Assembly (NCBI RefSeq): GCF_000211855.2
Contig: NC_015638.1
Span: forward strand, 496,001-560,000
Source: Lacinutrix sp. 5H-3-7-4
GTDB taxonomy: Bacteria > Bacteroidota > Bacteroidia > Flavobacteriales > Flavobacteriaceae
Direction: 5' to 3'
Length of the DNA: 64,000 nt
The notes under the pieces are model-generated. The model saw only the letters and a program-made list of their open reading frames with translations, ran no database searches and was not told where the DNA came from. The position numbers and the translations under genes are program-made. Positions 26,572 to 36,370 of this stretch are shown piece after piece; the stretch's first letter is position 1, and every line of letters starts with the position of its first letter.

Positions 26572-28593
26572 ATGGCATCCCTTTACAATTCAAAGTATTA
26601 CCACAGAGACTTATCATGGTTGCGTTTCAATCATCGTGTATTACAAGAAGCACAAGATGACAGAAACCTACTATACGAACGTATAAAGTTTTTAGCCATT
26701 TACTCATCTAACCTAGATGAGTTTTTTAAGGTACGCGTTTCAGACATAAGGCAGATAAAAGATTTAGAAAAGCCACTGCGCAAAAAGTTAATTACCAAAC
26801 CAAATAAGGTTTTAAAAGAAATTAAAAAACAAGTTCACTTACAACAAGAAGAATTTGGGCGCATATTTGTTGGAGATATTATACCTGCATTACAACAAGA
26901 AAACATTTTTTTAATTAATGCTGAAGATTTTAGTGCCTCACAAAAAGAAATAGCTAAAGATTTCTATAATAAAAAACTTAAGTCAAAACTTAATACCGAA
27001 ACGTATGCTATTAAAAATAAAGATTCGGTTTTTGTTGAAAACGAAGCACTTTACCTTACCACACTATTAGATAAAAACACTTTTGAAATAGTAGCAATAC
27101 CAGAAGATGAAAATCGTTTTTTTGTATTTCCAACCGAAAATGGAAAACACTATATTACATTTATAGATGATATTTTAAAGTATAATTTAAAACTAAAACA
27201 CAATAATTTTAATTTAAATTACTACGAATTAAAAGTCTCTCGAGATGCAGAGCTATATATTGAAGATGAGTTTTCTGGTAATTTAATGCAAAAAATTAAA
27301 GAGTCGTTACCAAAAAGAGAAACAGGACAAGCAACAAGAATTTTAATAGATTCTAAAATGCCCGAAACGCTTCAATCTATAATAAAAGACACATTAGATG
27401 TCACAAATGCTGATATTATTTTAGGCGGAGAGCATCATAATTTTAGAGATTTTTTTTCATTTCCTAATCCAACAAACAAGACATTATCAAATAAAGTTTT
27501 ACCTCCAAAACCTCATCCTTTACTTAACACACACACATCAATGTTTAAAGCCATTGATGAAAAAGATCGACTAATACATTATCCTTATCAATCTTTTGAA
27601 CCTGTAATTAAATTAATTGAAGAAGCCGCAGCCGATTCCAAAGTCACTACTATAAAAATGACACTTTATCGAGTTGCTAAAGATTCCCGATTAAATAGAG
27701 CTATTGCCAATGCTGCAAAAAATGGTAAAGAAGTTGTTATTTTTATTGAAGCTAAAGCGCGTTTTGATGAAAAAAACAACCTTAAATGGGGAAATATTTT
27801 TAAAGAAAATGGCGCTAAAGTTATTTACAGTTATCCAGGAATAAAAGTACACTCCAAAATACTATATATAGAAAGAAAAATAAATAATACAACTAAGCGC
27901 TACTGCTACATTGGAACAGGAAATTTTAATGAAAACACAGCTAAACTCTATACAGATTTTGGTTTAATGACATCTAACACTAAAATAAATAAAGAACTAA
28001 ACAGAGTGTTTTTAGTACTTGAAGGCGTTTTAATCGTGCCTAAAGCTAAAAAATTACTAATCTCACCATTTACTTCTAGACACAAATTCTCTGCAATGGT
28101 AGAGCGTGAGATTGCTTATGCTCATGCAGGAAAAGAAGCCTATATTATTTTAAAAATGAATAGTCTGGAAGATAAAAAAATGATTAAACTGCTTTACAAA
28201 GCGAGTAATGCAGGTGTTAAAATTAGGTTATTAATTAGAGGTATTTGCAGCCTTATTCCAGGTGTAAAACACCAAAGTGAAAATATAACCGTTACAAGTA
28301 TTGTAGATAGGTTTTTAGAACATGGTCGCGTATATTTATTTGGAAATAATGGAGATGAAAGATTGTTTATAGGTTCTGCAGATTGGATGACAAGAAATTT
28401 AAGTCACCGTATAGAAGTTATCACTCCAGTATTGGATCCTGACAATTTTAAAATTGTAAAAGATATTTTAGAACTACAACTGGCAGATAATGTTAAAGCT
28501 AGAATTATTGGTGCAGAACAAAAAAACGAGTATGTAAAAAATAATAACAAACCTTTACAATCTCAATTAGAAACATACCACTATTTTAATTAA
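26572..28593 (+). CDS. ppk1: polyphosphate kinase 1
   Basis: Makes inorganic polyphosphate from ATP. The 673 residues show the N-terminal YYHRDLSWLRFNHRVLQEA, the autophosphorylated histidine in YPGIKVHSKILYIER (about residue 422) and the second catalytic stretch around RDLSHRIEV-like RNLSHRIEV. Full length. The next gene starts at its stop codon (TAATG). Confidence 0.95.
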   Translation: MASLYNSKYYHRDLSWLRFNHRVLQEAQDDRNLLYERIKFLAIYSSNLDEFFKVRVSDIRQIKDLEKPLRKKLITKPNKVLKEIKKQVHLQQEEFGRIFVGDIIPALQQENIFLINAEDFSASQKEIAKDFYNKKLKSKLNTETYAIKNKDSVFVENEALYLTTLLDKNTFEIVAIPEDENRFFVFPTENGKHYITFIDDILKYNLKLKHNNFNLNYYELKVSRDAELYIEDEFSGNLMQKIKESLPKRETGQATRILIDSKMPETLQSIIKDTLDVTNADIILGGEHHNFRDFFSFPNPTNKTLSNKVLPPKPHPLLNTHTSMFKAIDEKDRLIHYPYQSFEPVIKLIEEAAADSKVTTIKMTLYRVAKDSRLNRAIANAAKNGKEVVIFIEAKARFDEKNNLKWGNIFKENGAKVIYSYPGIKVHSKILYIERKINNTTKRYCYIGTGNFNENTAKLYTDFGLMTSNTKINKELNRVFLVLEGVLIVPKAKKLLISPFTSRHKFSAMVEREIAYAHAGKEAYIILKMNSLEDKKMIKLLYKASNAGVKIRLLIRGICSLIPGVKHQSENITVTSIVDRFLEHGRVYLFGNNGDERLFIGSADWMTRNLSHRIEVITPVLDPDNFKIVKDILELQLADNVKARIIGAEQKNEYVKNNNKPLQSQLETYHYFN

Positions 28594-28991
28594 TGATAAG
28601 CGAGAGTAACATATCTAAAGGTTTTATTGCAGCTGGATTAGCAAATATTACAGCAGTACCTATTTTTTCTAAACTTTTTACCAATCAAGTTATAAATAAC
28701 ACACAACCAGAAGTGATGTCTAATTTTGGTTTGGTAATGATTATGGTTTGGGGACTTGCCTACATTGCGGTAAATAAAAAACACAAAACACTAAAGTGGT
28801 TAGTTGGTATATTTGCCTTAGAGAAGATAATCTATGCCTTTATATGGCTTAATTGGTTATTAAAAAACGACTTATCTATAGTGTATAAGCAAGACACTTT
28901 AGCAGGTGTTTTTTATACTATTTATGGTGTAAACGATTTTATTTTTTTCTTATTTTTTACTTACGTATTCTTTAAAACGCCTAAACAATAA
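28593..28991 (+). CDS. four-helix membrane protein of unknown function
   Basis: 132 residues with four hydrophobic segments (about 8-28, 43-60, 69-91 and 106-128). Starts with a one-base overlap on ppk1 and so is translationally coupled to it. Resembles small flavobacterial membrane proteins without an assigned role. Its 3' end overlaps the convergent App1-type gene by 11 bases. Confidence 0.7.
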   Translation: MISESNISKGFIAAGLANITAVPIFSKLFTNQVINNTQPEVMSNFGLVMIMVWGLAYIAVNKKHKTLKWLVGIFALEKIIYAFIWLNWLLKNDLSIVYKQDTLAGVFYTIYGVNDFIFFLFFTYVFFKTPKQ

Positions 28992-29985
28992 ATCCGTTTT
29001 CTCTAGCATGTTCTATAGCTTGAGCGCTATTTTCAACCATTAATGCTGGTGTTGTTTTATAATGCTCTAACAAACCTTTTACTCTTAGCATTCGTTTTTT
29101 ATGTTTAACGCTTCGTAAATAAATTGCTAGAATTCTATCTGGAAATTTTTCAGCTATTTCTATATAAATATCAGGATCATGTTCTCCACTATCTCCTATT
29201 AAAATAAAAGGCAAATTAGGAAAGGTTTTCAATAAATTTAAAATCTCTTTTTGCTTTTGAGGCTTCTCATTTGGGCCTTTCTTTTTTAAAAAGTTACTTA
29301 AACTTCTTAATAAAATTGGACCTTTAGGAAAGTTATTCTGCTTTAAAAACAACTCAAGATACCTATACAAGTTCCATGGACTATGACTTACATAAAATAT
29401 AGGATTAGCGTTTTCTCCAGAAACGCCACGATGTAACATATGGTAGAATTCTGCAGCACCTTTTAAAGGCAATCTACTTTTCGCATTTTTAAATAATGAA
29501 TTATAAATTACACGCCATTTTAATGTTGATACAACTCCTGTGTGCAAAATAGTATCATCTATATCACTTGCAACACCAAATTGAGCATTACTAGCCGGTA
29601 TAAGTATTTCTCCTGGAAACTTATTATCGTTAGTTATTGTACGCTGTATGTTTACATCGTTGTAAGATAATGTAAACGGTAGCCAACCTTCACTATTACA
29701 TAAATCTCTTAAGTTTTCAAGGTTTTCTTCAATTTTAAAATAACCATCATTATCTGTAATAGCATTTAAAACTTTGTTGTTTGGCAGTGTTATTTTAACT
29801 GCAACATTAGCAATCTCATCGGTTTCAAAACGTTTCCAGGCGTTTATAGCTAAGTGAAGAATTTTTTGTGATTCTAAATCTATAGATTCGTCTTCAAGCG
29901 CTCTACCTCTAGCGTAAAAATGTGTGTTTGTACCATAGCTTTGAAAAGCAATAATTTGAAGTGGATCTTTTTTAAATATTCCCAT
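28981..29985 (-). CDS. App1-family phosphatase (DUF2183)
   Basis: 334 residues: an N-terminal beta domain (about 10-130) and a HAD-like App1 catalytic domain with the nucleophile motif DIDDT (141-145), then YVSHSPWNLY and GDSGEHDPDIY. In yeast App1 hydrolyses phosphatidate; in bacteria the substrate is not settled. The DxDxT and GDSG motifs are intact, so it should be active. Single gene, convergent with the membrane protein at 28593. Confidence 0.87.
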   Translation of the reverse strand: MGIFKKDPLQIIAFQSYGTNTHFYARGRALEDESIDLESQKILHLAINAWKRFETDEIANVAVKITLPNNKVLNAITDNDGYFKIEENLENLRDLCNSEGWLPFTLSYNDVNIQRTITNDNKFPGEILIPASNAQFGVASDIDDTILHTGVVSTLKWRVIYNSLFKNAKSRLPLKGAAEFYHMLHRGVSGENANPIFYVSHSPWNLYRYLELFLKQNNFPKGPILLRSLSNFLKKKGPNEKPQKQKEILNLLKTFPNLPFILIGDSGEHDPDIYIEIAEKFPDRILAIYLRSVKHKKRMLRVKGLLEHYKTTPALMVENSAQAIEHARENGFIV

Positions 29986-30018
29986 GAAAAATTTGTCGTG
30001 TTAACAACTGTAAAATAA

Positions 30019-30050
30019 CAAAAAAACCTGCTAATTAAATTAGCAGGTTT
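30019..30050 (-). terminator. terminator of the membrane pyrophosphatase gene
   Basis: Stem AAACCTGCTAAT/ATTAGCAGGTTT followed on the minus strand by U residues (30019-30026), 24 bases past the stop. Confidence 0.85.
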
Positions 30051-30073
30051 CTTAAATAAAATATAAATAGACT

Positions 30074-32494
30074 TTAGCTTTTATTAATTTCTATTTTTTC
30101 GATAGTTTTAATATTCTCATCTCTAGCAATATCATTGGCTGCTTCAAATGCTTTTAATTTTGATTCTACTTGAGCTTTTGTACCTGTAAAAGTTTCTTTT
30201 TTTGTTACTTCTTCTCCATTTACAATAGCAGTATAGGTAATTGTTGCTTCAGCATTATCGTTATTAATAGTAATATTATTTTCTACTGAAATTTCTTTAG
30301 TAACTGCGGCATAACCTTCTTCTGTATGACCACCTAAAATTGGAGCTACTACTAAACCTATAAGGCAAGTTAATTTTATTAAAATATTCATTGATGGTCC
30401 AGAAGTATCTTTAAATGGATCACCAACAGTATCTCCTGTTACGGCAGCTTTATGAGCGTCCGATCCTTTATAAGTCATTTCTCCATTAATTTCTACTCCA
30501 GCTTCAAACGACTTTTTAGCATTATCCCAAGCACCACCAGCATTGTTTTGAAAGATTGCCCAAAGTACTCCAGATACAGTAACTCCAGCCATATAACCAC
30601 CAAGCATCTCGGCAATAGCTTTATGCTCCATACCAAATAGCATTGGTAAAAAAGCAATTACTAATGGAAAACCTATGGTTAATAAACCTGGTAACATCAT
30701 TTCTTTTAAAGATGCTTTTGTTGAAATCGCAACACATTTATCGTATTCTGGTTTTCCTGTTCCTTCCATTATTCCAGGAATGTCTCGAAATTGACGACGT
30801 ACTTCTTGAACCATTTCCATTGCTGCTTTTCCTACTGCATTCATTGCTAATGCAGAAAACACTACTGGTACCATACCACCTACAAATAGCATAGCTAATA
30901 CAGGTGCTTTAAAAATGTTTATTCCATCTATACCTGTAAATGTTACGTAAGCAGCAAATAAAGCCAATGATGTTAATGCTGCCGAAGCAATAGCAAATCC
31001 TTTTCCTGTTGCAGCTGTAGTATTCCCAACAGAATCCAAAATATCTGTACGTTCTCTAACTATTGGTTCTTGCTCACTCATTTCGGCAATACCACCTGCA
31101 TTATCTGATATTGGCCCAAAAGCATCGATAGCTAATTGCATAGCTGTTGTAGCCATCATTGCAGAAGCTGCTAAAGCTACACCGTAAAATCCTGCGAATG
31201 CATAAGAAGCCCAAATTGCACCTGCAAATAAAATAACCGATGGAAATGTAGAAATCATTCCTGTTGCTAGACCTGCAATTATATTTGTTCCTGCTCCTGT
31301 TGAAGATTGCTGTACTATTTTTAAAATTGGTTTTTTTCCTAATCCTGTATAGTATTCTGTAACCGAAGAAATTACAGCTCCTACTACCAAACCAACTAAA
31401 GTGGCATAAAATACACGCATAGCTGATATTTCTATTTTTCCTTCGCCAAAAAATGCCATTGTCATTGTTTCTGGCAGCATATATTTACACAGGCCAAAAC
31501 ATGCTAATGCTACTAGAATTATAGATGTCCAATTCCCTTTATTTAAAGCGCCCATTACTTGAGCTTCTTTTGCATCATTATTACTAATTTTAACTAGTAA
31601 AGTACCTACTATAGATATAATAATTCCCACACCTGCAATTGCCATAGGTAATAAAATTGGACCAATTCCTCCAAAGGCATCACCAATATTTCCTCCCATA
31701 TCTTTAATTACATAATTACCAAGTACCATAGCTGCAAGAACCGTTGCTACGTAAGAGCCAAATAAATCTGCTCCCATTCCTGCAACATCACCTACATTAT
31801 CACCTACATTATCTGCAATAGTTGCTGGATTTCTTGGGTCATCTTCTGGAATTCCTGCTTCTACTTTACCTACTAAATCTGCACCAACATCTGCTGCTTT
31901 AGTATAAATACCACCACCAACGCGTGCAAACAAGGCAATAGACTCTGCTCCTAAAGAAAATCCTGCCAGAGTTTCTAGAACAATAGTCATATCCATGGTA
32001 TTAGTCCAAACACCACCCATAAAAAAGTGAAAGAAAAATATAAAAAATGCTGTTAAACCTAAAACGGCTAAACCTGCAACACCAAGTCCCATTACTGTAC
32101 CACCACCAAAAGATATGTTTAATGCTTTAGGTAAACTTGTTCTTGCTGCCTGCGTTGTTCTAACATTTGTTTTTGTTGCTATTTTCATACCTATATTACC
32201 TGCAAAAGCTGAAAATATAGCACCAAAGATAAAAGCAATAACAATTAACCAATGTGTTGTTGGTACAACAATTGAAACAATAGTTAAAAGTACACTTACA
32301 ATTACAACAAATCCAGTTAGCAATTTATATTCTGCACTTAAAAAAGCCAAAGCACCTTCGTAGATGTGATCTGAAATTTCTTTCATTTTTCCATCTCCTG
32401 CATCTTGCTTCATCACCCATTTTTGCTTAACAAACATGTAAATTAAGCCTAGTACAGCCAATGCTATTGGCAAATAAATCATAATTGAATCCAT
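30074..32494 (-). CDS. hppA: K+-dependent ion-translocating membrane pyrophosphatase
   Basis: Pumps Na+ and/or H+ across the inner membrane using pyrophosphate. The 806 residues include about 16 membrane helices, the substrate site DNVGDNVGDVAGMGADL and the GNTTAATGKG motif (490-499); Ala at 494, instead of Lys, marks the K+-dependent class. K+-dependent enzymes in marine Bacteroidetes are mostly Na+ pumps, but the ion cannot be proved here. About 75 extra residues follow the last helix (ENNITINNDNAEATITYTA onward, then a Lys/Glu-rich helix), longer than the standard family. Confidence 0.93.
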   Translation of the reverse strand: MDSIMIYLPIALAVLGLIYMFVKQKWVMKQDAGDGKMKEISDHIYEGALAFLSAEYKLLTGFVVIVSVLLTIVSIVVPTTHWLIVIAFIFGAIFSAFAGNIGMKIATKTNVRTTQAARTSLPKALNISFGGGTVMGLGVAGLAVLGLTAFFIFFFHFFMGGVWTNTMDMTIVLETLAGFSLGAESIALFARVGGGIYTKAADVGADLVGKVEAGIPEDDPRNPATIADNVGDNVGDVAGMGADLFGSYVATVLAAMVLGNYVIKDMGGNIGDAFGGIGPILLPMAIAGVGIIISIVGTLLVKISNNDAKEAQVMGALNKGNWTSIILVALACFGLCKYMLPETMTMAFFGEGKIEISAMRVFYATLVGLVVGAVISSVTEYYTGLGKKPILKIVQQSSTGAGTNIIAGLATGMISTFPSVILFAGAIWASYAFAGFYGVALAASAMMATTAMQLAIDAFGPISDNAGGIAEMSEQEPIVRERTDILDSVGNTTAATGKGFAIASAALTSLALFAAYVTFTGIDGINIFKAPVLAMLFVGGMVPVVFSALAMNAVGKAAMEMVQEVRRQFRDIPGIMEGTGKPEYDKCVAISTKASLKEMMLPGLLTIGFPLVIAFLPMLFGMEHKAIAEMLGGYMAGVTVSGVLWAIFQNNAGGAWDNAKKSFEAGVEINGEMTYKGSDAHKAAVTGDTVGDPFKDTSGPSMNILIKLTCLIGLVVAPILGGHTEEGYAAVTKEISVENNITINNDNAEATITYTAIVNGEEVTKKETFTGTKAQVESKLKAFEAANDIARDENIKTIEKIEINKS

Positions 32495-32595
32495 ATTATT
32501 TTAGTTTGATTGGTTTTTAATGAAAGCTAATGTAAGAAAATAGCATAAAAGAAAAAAATGTTTTAATTGTGCTAAATTTTTAAGAATTTATCAAT

Positions 32596-32624
32596 AAAAA
32601 AGCCTGTTCATTACGAACAGGCTT
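32596..32624 (-). terminator. terminator of the M1 peptidase operon
   Basis: Stem AAGCCTGTTC/GAACAGGCTT with a short loop and a U run on the minus strand, 26 bases past the stop codon. Confidence 0.85.
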
Positions 32625-32649
32625 AGTATTGCTACTAAAAAATTAAGGA

Positions 32650-34959
32650 TTAATTTTTTGTTTTATTTTTAAATTTATCAAATTCTCCTTCTTTTACTTC
32701 TCTTGGCCAAGAGTTATTAGAAGTATCAACATCTGCTGTTTCTAAATTTGGATCTACTGTAATTTTTACAATTTCTTTATCTGAAGCTATTGCTTTTGTA
32801 GCTTCTTTATCGTTTAATCTCCAGATTTGTGCAGGATATGTTTCAGTTTTAGATGAACCATCTGAATAAGTATACTCTACAATAATTGGCATTACTAAAC
32901 CACCTGGTTTTTCGAAAGTTACATTGTAAAAGAATTTTGGCTCTTTCATTTTTGCTCTTTCAGCTGCAGTAAAGTTATCCATTACATATTCTTTTAAAGA
33001 TGGTGCATTGTCTAATAATTTACCGCTTTTCATCTCTGCTTTATAATCTTCACTACCTTCTTCAACCATAAATACTAATGGTGGTAAATCGCTTAATTTC
33101 ATACCACGAGATTTAGCCATATCTTTAACTTGTTGTGTAGGTTCTTTTGATACGTAAAACTTTTTTACATCTTTTACTCCTATATCAACAAAGTCTGTTG
33201 TATAAAACCAACCTCTCCAAAACCAATCTAAATCGAATGCAGATGCATCTTCCATTGTGCGGAAAAAATCTTCTGGAGTTGGGTGTTTAAACATCCAACG
33301 TTGAGAGTATTCTCTAAATGCATAATCAAAAAGTTCTGGTCCCATTACAGTTTCTCTTAAAATATTTAAGGCTGTACCTGGTTTACCATATGCATTGTTA
33401 CCAAATTGGTATGTGTTTAATCCTTTTGTCATTATTGGTGCAATAAAGTTTTGATCGCCACCCATATAACGTGTAATATTTTTTGCTGGCCCACGACGTG
33501 AAGGATATGCTGTTTGACCTTCTGATAATGCATCTGGATACCATTTTCCAAAATCTTGCTCTGCTACATATTGTACAAAAGTATTTAAACCTTCATCCAT
33601 CCATGTCCATTGACGCTCATCACTATTTACAATCATTGGGAAAAAGTTGTGTCCCACTTCGTGAATAATTACAGACATCATACCAAATTTAGTACGATCA
33701 CTATAATTTCCATCTTTATCTGGACGTCCATAGTTCCAGCAAATCATTGGGTATTCCATACCTTGTTGCTTTGCGTGTACAGAAATGGCTTTATGATAAG
33801 GATAATCGAAAGTCATACGAGAGTAAGACCTTAATGTACTAGCAACTGCTTTTGTAGACCATTGTTCCCATAATGGGTTTCCTTCTTTAGGGTACATAGA
33901 TACCGCCATTTTAGTAGAGCCATTAATATCTACAGCCATCATATCTAATATATAACGTCTAGAAGTTGCAAAACCAAAATCACGTACATTTTTCGCACTT
34001 AATTTCCATGTTTTTGTCTTAGTAGATTTTGTTTTTTCTGCAGCTTCTGCTTCAGCTTGAGTAACAATTACAACAGGTTCATCAAAAGATTTTTTAGCTT
34101 TTTCAAAACGCTTCATCATTTCTTTTGAGTACACTTCTTTTCTATTTGTAAGTACACCTGTACCATCAAGAATGTGATCTGCCGGTACTGTAATATTTAC
34201 ATCAAAATCACCAAAAGGCAATGCAAATTCATCACGTCCCCAAAACTGAGAGTTTTGCCAACCTTCAACATCGTTATAAACTGCCATTCTTGGATAAAAT
34301 TGAGCGATTACATAGTTTCTGTTATCGTCTTCTTTAAAGTACTCGTAACCAGAACGGCCACGACCATTAACGTGATCGTTAATGTTATACCACCATTTTA
34401 TTGAAAAAGAAAATTTATCTCCAGAAGCTAATGGTTTTGGCATTTCTACACGCATCATTGTACGATTAATCATGTGTGGTAATGCATTACCATTAGTATC
34501 TTTTACTTCTTCTATTTTAAATCCTCCATCAAAACCTTCTGTCATGTAAGCATCTGCAAAGCTTGATGCTTGTTGAGCAGGAGCAATACCACTACCTTGA
34601 ATAAGTGGTGTTTTAGAGTCTCTTGCTCTCATGTTTTGATCTAACTGTACCCATAAATAATTAAGTACATCTGGAGAGTTGTTTGTATATGTAATTGTTT
34701 CGAAACCAGATAAACGAGCATTAACATCGTCTAATTCTAAATCCATTTTATAATCTGCTTGTTGCTGATAATAAGCGGAACCTGGAGCACCAGAGGCTGC
34801 ACGATACATGTTTGGAGATGAGAACTCCTCGTAAAGTTGTTTAAATTTGTTGTTGTTTGTGTGGCCTTGCACAGGCTCTTGGTTTTCTTTATCCTGTTGT
34901 GCAAATACACCTACAGTAATAAAGAGTGCAGAAAGCACGTAATACTTTAGATTGTTCAT
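32650..34959 (-). CDS. M1-family metallopeptidase
   Basis: 769 residues with a signal peptide (to about AQ, 21). The zinc site is HEVGH (433-437) with Glu 456 exactly 18 residues later, the HExxH-18-E pattern of gluzincin M1 aminopeptidases. It is secreted or periplasmic. The usual GAMEN exopeptidase motif is not seen; HAKQQGMEYPMICW stands in its place, as in other Bacteroidetes members. It follows a DUF6702 gene and two carboxypeptidase-regulatory-like genes, probably as one operon. Confidence 0.93.
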   Translation of the reverse strand: MNNLKYYVLSALFITVGVFAQQDKENQEPVQGHTNNNKFKQLYEEFSSPNMYRAASGAPGSAYYQQQADYKMDLELDDVNARLSGFETITYTNNSPDVLNYLWVQLDQNMRARDSKTPLIQGSGIAPAQQASSFADAYMTEGFDGGFKIEEVKDTNGNALPHMINRTMMRVEMPKPLASGDKFSFSIKWWYNINDHVNGRGRSGYEYFKEDDNRNYVIAQFYPRMAVYNDVEGWQNSQFWGRDEFALPFGDFDVNITVPADHILDGTGVLTNRKEVYSKEMMKRFEKAKKSFDEPVVIVTQAEAEAAEKTKSTKTKTWKLSAKNVRDFGFATSRRYILDMMAVDINGSTKMAVSMYPKEGNPLWEQWSTKAVASTLRSYSRMTFDYPYHKAISVHAKQQGMEYPMICWNYGRPDKDGNYSDRTKFGMMSVIIHEVGHNFFPMIVNSDERQWTWMDEGLNTFVQYVAEQDFGKWYPDALSEGQTAYPSRRGPAKNITRYMGGDQNFIAPIMTKGLNTYQFGNNAYGKPGTALNILRETVMGPELFDYAFREYSQRWMFKHPTPEDFFRTMEDASAFDLDWFWRGWFYTTDFVDIGVKDVKKFYVSKEPTQQVKDMAKSRGMKLSDLPPLVFMVEEGSEDYKAEMKSGKLLDNAPSLKEYVMDNFTAAERAKMKEPKFFYNVTFEKPGGLVMPIIVEYTYSDGSSKTETYPAQIWRLNDKEATKAIASDKEIVKITVDPNLETADVDTSNNSWPREVKEGEFDKFKNKTKN

Positions 34960-35029
34960 TTAGAAATTGTTTTTTTCGAATAATTGAGGCTGAAATTAAC
35001 AATTTTTAAGAATTTTACATTCTATTTTA

Positions 35030-35530
35030 TTAGAAGTTTAACATTCCTTTGATTCTTTCTGGTATTAATATGAAAGATTTGTGCTTATTATTAATATATG
35101 TTCTTACTATATTTTTTTGATCACTAAAGACATCAAAAAGTATTTTATTTTCAATTTCGAATGTTTTTACTGCTGTGATATTTTCAATTTCTAAATAGCA
35201 CTGCACAACATCTTCATCATATTCCTTACCTATAAATTGTACTGAAGCTAATTTTCCGTTTATTGAAATTTTTAATCTTGATAACACATATTTTTCTATG
35301 TATTGATCTATTTGTGTTTCATCTTGATTTGATGCCAAAACAATACTTTCGTCATAACGTTCGCGAAGAAGTTTCTCAAAATCATCGATAAAAATTCGTG
35401 TTATAATTTGAACCGATTTTTTCTCTTTTACATATTCTATTTTAGTAATACTCACATAATATTTATGCATCGCTGTAAATGCTAATGAGGAGATTAGAGT
35501 TATGGTTAATATTATTTTTAAGAATTTCAT
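35030..35530 (-). CDS. DUF6702 family protein
   Basis: 166 residues from ATG 35528-35530, which begins a proper signal peptide (MKFLKIILTITLISSLAFTA); an upstream TTG would add seven residues and is less likely. The mature part starts with HKYYVSITKIEY, a hallmark of this family, and is mostly beta. Function unknown, but the gene commonly precedes an M1 peptidase in flavobacteria, as here (70 bases apart). Confidence 0.8.
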   Translation of the reverse strand: MKFLKIILTITLISSLAFTAMHKYYVSITKIEYVKEKKSVQIITRIFIDDFEKLLRERYDESIVLASNQDETQIDQYIEKYVLSRLKISINGKLASVQFIGKEYDEDVVQCYLEIENITAVKTFEIENKILFDVFSDQKNIVRTYINNKHKSFILIPERIKGMLNF

Positions 35531-35593
35531 ATTATATAATTTCGTTTGCAAACATAGTGAAAGCAGTCAAAAAGTATTCCATAAAAATTAGTT

Positions 35594-36370
35594 TCATTCT
35601 TTTGAAGCCAAATTTTCTTTATATTTTATGTACTTTTTTTTCATAAATGCGAGCGCTTCTAAATCGCCTTTTGAGCAATGCTTTTCGAAATCTTTATCAT
35701 CTGCACAAAAATAAAAAAAGTCCATTCTCTTGTCTTCTTCTAAGGGATTATTGCTAAAAAAATCTTCAGACAATCTAGATTTTAAACTATACATTAAGGT
35801 TGTGTTTGCCTCTAAGGCTATTCGTTTTTTTAGCATTTTTGTTCTTCCTGAGATAGCGTTTAAAATTGGATTTAAAGGTATGAAACCTCCACCAGTTGTA
35901 GCTTCGTGCAATCGCCTTTCGCTTTGTGTTTTAGGTTTTCCTTTATAGCCTGGTATACCAACATTATAAAAATTAATGCTTGGTTTGGCTTTAGAGTTAT
36001 TAATATCTTGTTCTAGATTACCGCTTAAAATATTTCCAACTATTACTTCTTGTAATTCATTTATCTGCTCTGCTAATGTAATTTGTATACCTTTTTCGTT
36101 TATATTTTTTTGGGTTATAATAATTGTTTCTGGTTGGTATTGTATTGAGGTTACAGATAAAGTATCGTTTTTTTGAGCTTCAATTTTAAAAATCCCTAAA
36201 GCATTTGTGGTGGTATATGTGTTTTTATTAATGTTTGTTACATGGATGTTTTCAAGGTTATCTTCGGCTTGAATTTTTCCGAATAATGTTACAGATTGTG
36301 CGTTTAAAAAAACACCTAATAATAGAAAAACAGCTATACAAGCATATTTATAAAATTTATTATTTTCCAC
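35594..36370 (-). CDS. carboxypeptidase-regulatory-like domain protein, copy 2
   Basis: 258 residues: signal peptide (to about NAQ, 25), a carboxypeptidase-D-regulatory-like beta domain (about 26-115, ending in LQEVIVGN), then a polar region with GFIPLNPILNAISGRTKMLKK. Paralogue of the gene before it, whose end it overlaps by 11 bases. Probably periplasmic; role unknown. Confidence 0.78.
   Translation of the reverse strand: MENNKFYKYACIAVFLLLGVFLNAQSVTLFGKIQAEDNLENIHVTNINKNTYTTTNALGIFKIEAQKNDTLSVTSIQYQPETIIITQKNINEKGIQITLAEQINELQEVIVGNILSGNLEQDINNSKAKPSINFYNVGIPGYKGKPKTQSERRLHEATTGGGFIPLNPILNAISGRTKMLKKRIALEANTTLMYSLKSRLSEDFFSNNPLEEDKRMDFFYFCADDKDFEKHCSKGDLEALAFMKKKYIKYKENLASKE

Noticed and set aside
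29999-30004. Single GTTAAC near hppA, and another single site at about 47934 before gpmI
   Set aside because: Isolated hexamers are expected by chance in AT-rich DNA; only phased arrays were taken as regulator sites.
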